Assembly: GCA_002345965.1 (NCBI GenBank)
Contig: DDTF01000037.1
Location: forward strand, 1 to 64,000
Source: Flammeovirgaceae bacterium UBA2371
Lineage (GTDB): Bacteria > Bacteroidota > Bacteroidia > Cytophagales > Cyclobacteriaceae
Direction: 5' to 3'
DNA length: 64,000 nt
Shown here in pieces: positions 62,424 to 64,000 of the stretch. The position numbers and the translations under genes were made by a program. Position 1 is the stretch's first letter. The number at the start of each line of letters is the position of its first letter. The notes under the pieces were generated by a model that had not been told where the DNA came from, searched no databases, and saw nothing but the letters and a program-made list of their open reading frames with translations.

Positions 62424-62578
62424 GTTAAAAAATGGTTTCGTACGAATTTAGCATAAAAATGGGCTTTGCAACCGAAGCAATTTAACAAAATCTTGCACAA
62501 AGAAAGCTTAAAAACAGCTAGATAAGGTACCTTGCCCCTCGTTTAAAGGCATTTTAACAACAACTTGCCCCTGGAGTA

Positions 62579-63178
62579 ATGGATATTAAGACTGCGGAAT
62601 TTATAATCAGCAATACAGAACTAAGTAAGTGCCCCAAACCGGATAAACCTGAATTTGCTTTCATTGGAAGGTCCAATGTAGGCAAATCCTCCCTGATCAA
62701 CTTGCTCACCAAAAGAAAGGACTTGGCCAAAACTTCGGGAAAACCTGGAAAAACGCAAACCATTAACCATTTTTTGGTGGACAAGAATTGGTTTCTCGTT
62801 GATCTACCAGGTTATGGGTATGCAGGGGTAAGCAGGACTGCACGAAAGGGATGGGGTAAAATGATTGAGAATTATTTACTGAATCGTGAAAATCTGTACT
62901 GCACATTTGTGTTGGTTGATGCGCGCCATGAACCACAACAAAAAGATATTGAATTCATTACATGGATGGGCGAAAAACAACTGCCCATAGCTGTCGTATT
63001 GACCAAAGCTGATAAGCTCCCAAAAGTTGCCTTGGCCAAATCTGAGCAACAGTTCAAAAAAAAATTATTGGAGACGTGGGAAGAGCTCCCTCCTGTATTT
63101 ATCACTTCAGCCGAGAAAAAATTGGGAAGAGAAGAAGTGCTCGATTTTATCGATAAAGCCATCAAAGGTCAACTCTAA
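62579..63178 (+). CDS. engB: Ribosome-biogenesis GTPase EngB/YsxC
   Basis: A 199-residue GTPase: P-loop GRSNVGKSS (30-38), G2/G3 KPGKTQTINHF and DLPGYGYAG, G4 LTKADKL and TSAEKKLGREEVLDFI at the C-terminus. It is needed for 50S subunit assembly. Starts 36 bases before the DUF5606 gene stop-to-start region and shares that transcript. Confidence 0.94.
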   Translation: MDIKTAEFIISNTELSKCPKPDKPEFAFIGRSNVGKSSLINLLTKRKDLAKTSGKPGKTQTINHFLVDKNWFLVDLPGYGYAGVSRTARKGWGKMIENYLLNRENLYCTFVLVDARHEPQQKDIEFITWMGEKQLPIAVVLTKADKLPKVALAKSEQQFKKKLLETWEELPPVFITSAEKKLGREEVLDFIDKAIKGQL

Positions 63179-63214
63179 ATTCTTAGTTTTGCGCATCACA
63201 AAAACTATTTAAGC

Positions 63215-63652
63215 ATGAAGTTAGCTGAAATTGCATCTGTAACCGGTAAAAGTGGATTGTTCAAAGTTCTAAAACCGGCCAAAGCAGGACTCATTCTTGA
63301 ATCAATGGATGAGAACAAGACAAGAATCATGGCGTCCGGTTCACACAAAGTTTCGTTGCTTGAAGAAATTTCCATCTATACTCATTCAAAGGAAGGAACT
63401 ACACCCCTGGAAGAAGTACTAAAAAAAATTCATAAGGAATTTGGTGAAGACATTGGCCTAGATGCAAATGCCGAAGGCGTAGAGTTAAAAGCATTTCTTA
63501 AATCAGTATTACCCGACTATGACGAAAACAGGGTTTACGTTTCGGATATTAAAAAATTAGTGAAGTGGTATGCAGTGTTGCTGAAATACGCACCTGAAGT
63601 ATTTCAAGATTCCAAAGAAGAAAAGTCAAGCAAAACCAAAAAGAAAGACTAG
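63215..63652 (+). CDS. DUF5606 family protein
   Basis: A 145-residue cytoplasmic protein of a Bacteroidota-only family. MKLAEIASVTGKSGLFKVLKPAKAGLILESMDENKTRIMASGSHKVSLLEEISIYT is characteristic, followed by VLKKIHKEFGEDIG and a Lys-rich tail. Function unknown. A perfect TAGTTTTG (63184-63191) precedes it. It overlaps the convergent fbp by 4 bases with both stop codons in one CTAG. Confidence 0.8.
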   Translation: MKLAEIASVTGKSGLFKVLKPAKAGLILESMDENKTRIMASGSHKVSLLEEISIYTHSKEGTTPLEEVLKKIHKEFGEDIGLDANAEGVELKAFLKSVLPDYDENRVYVSDIKKLVKWYAVLLKYAPEVFQDSKEEKSSKTKKKD

Positions 63653-64000
63653 AACGACTCAGCACGCTCGACCATCTTTTTAGACCCAACAAAGAAAGGA
63701 GTTCGCTGATGTAAGGCAGTTGGTTCAATATCAAGGATACGCATCTTTCCATTTGTAGCTACCCCTCCCGCTTGTTCTGAGATAAAAGCCAACGCGTTGC
63801 ATTCATACATCAGGCGCAATTTTCCGTTCGGATCTTTTGCTGTGGAAGGATAAATATAAATTCCCCCTTTCAGTAAATTTCTATGGAAATCTGCCACCAG
63901 TGATCCTATGTACCTGGCCGTCATGTTCCTGTCCTTACAATCCTGAACATATTTTTTTACAGACTCTGGAAAGGAATTCGCGGCTCCTTCATTGATGGAA
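63649..64000 (-). CDS. fbp: Fructose-1,6-bisphosphatase class 1 (5' end outside window)
   Basis: The last 116 codons of a class 1 FBPase: SINEGAANSFPESVKKYV, TARYIGSLVADFHRNLLKGGIYIYPST, GKLRLMYECNALAFISEQAGG and the C-terminal ALHQRTPFFVGSKKMV. These are the substrate- and metal-site parts of the enzyme's second half. The start lies beyond the right edge. It catalyses the gluconeogenic step to fructose-6-phosphate. Confidence 0.93.
   Translation of the reverse strand, partial: SINEGAANSFPESVKKYVQDCKDRNMTARYIGSLVADFHRNLLKGGIYIYPSTAKDPNGKLRLMYECNALAFISEQAGGVATNGKMRILDIEPTALHQRTPFFVGSKKMVERAESF

Noticed and set aside
1..64000. tRNA, rRNA, CRISPR, transposase or prophage genes
   Set aside because: No cloverleaf-like sequence, regularly spaced repeats, integrase beyond the housekeeping XerD, or transposase motifs were seen. 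Intergenic gaps are short.

Overview
This 64 kb window reads as chromosomal DNA of a member of the Bacteroidota, most likely the order Cytophagales. The evidence is: families largely restricted to that phylum (DUF2851, DUF3078, DUF5606, DUF6702, DUF2490, SMUG2-type DUF4918, HmuY, a PorT-like protein); several promoters of the Bacteroidota form (TTG, about 20 bases, TAnnTTTG); little Shine-Dalgarno sequence; menaquinone-type UbiE; and many lipoprotein or Sec signal peptides. Gene density is high, both strands are used, and I see no rRNA, tRNA, insertion sequence, prophage, integron or CRISPR array. The left edge cuts a patatin-like gene and the right edge cuts fbp.

Layout. 0-13.5 kb: patatin-like lipase, secreted N-acyl-D-amino-acid deacylase, SMUG2-type glycosylase, a large FtsX/MacB permease, an Upf1-like helicase, a histidine kinase, a lipoprotein amidase and an M20 hydrolase. 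13.5-23.2 kb: a SET-domain protein next to the HU gene, an OmpA/SPOR envelope protein, a glycosyltransferase, an M20 and an M28 peptidase, a TolB-like lipoprotein, and dnaX interrupted at a run of ten A (gamma in frame, tau after a -1 shift). 23.2-28.3 kb: a haem locus made of an IsdG-type monooxygenase, an HmuY lipoprotein, a TonB receptor and an AraC regulator, with three related Fur-box-like palindromes. 28.3-43.6 kb: a mostly minus-strand housekeeping block (HerA-like ATPase, lytic transglycosylase, O-methyltransferase, M16 peptidase, nucleoside phosphorylase, NeuD-type acyltransferase, multispan membrane protein, pyrF, lolA, ftsK). 43.9-52.5 kb: S9 peptidase, pyrD, xerD, aroQ, marC, rnhA, a saccharopine-dehydrogenase-like protein and cytidine deaminase. 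52.6-57.5 kb: a compact operon of a SiaC-like protein, a TerB-ABCG fusion transporter with a large extracytoplasmic insert, a lipoprotein and a small secreted protein, ending at a strong terminator. 57.5-64 kb: esterase, SDR, porT-like, ubiE, a PorE-like OmpA protein, engB, DUF5606 and fbp.

The most interesting items are the frameshift-dependent dnaX, the palindrome-linked haem locus, the SiaC/TerB-ABCG operon of unknown function, and the SET-HU pair. Functions rest on motif recognition by eye; no database search or structure prediction was run.
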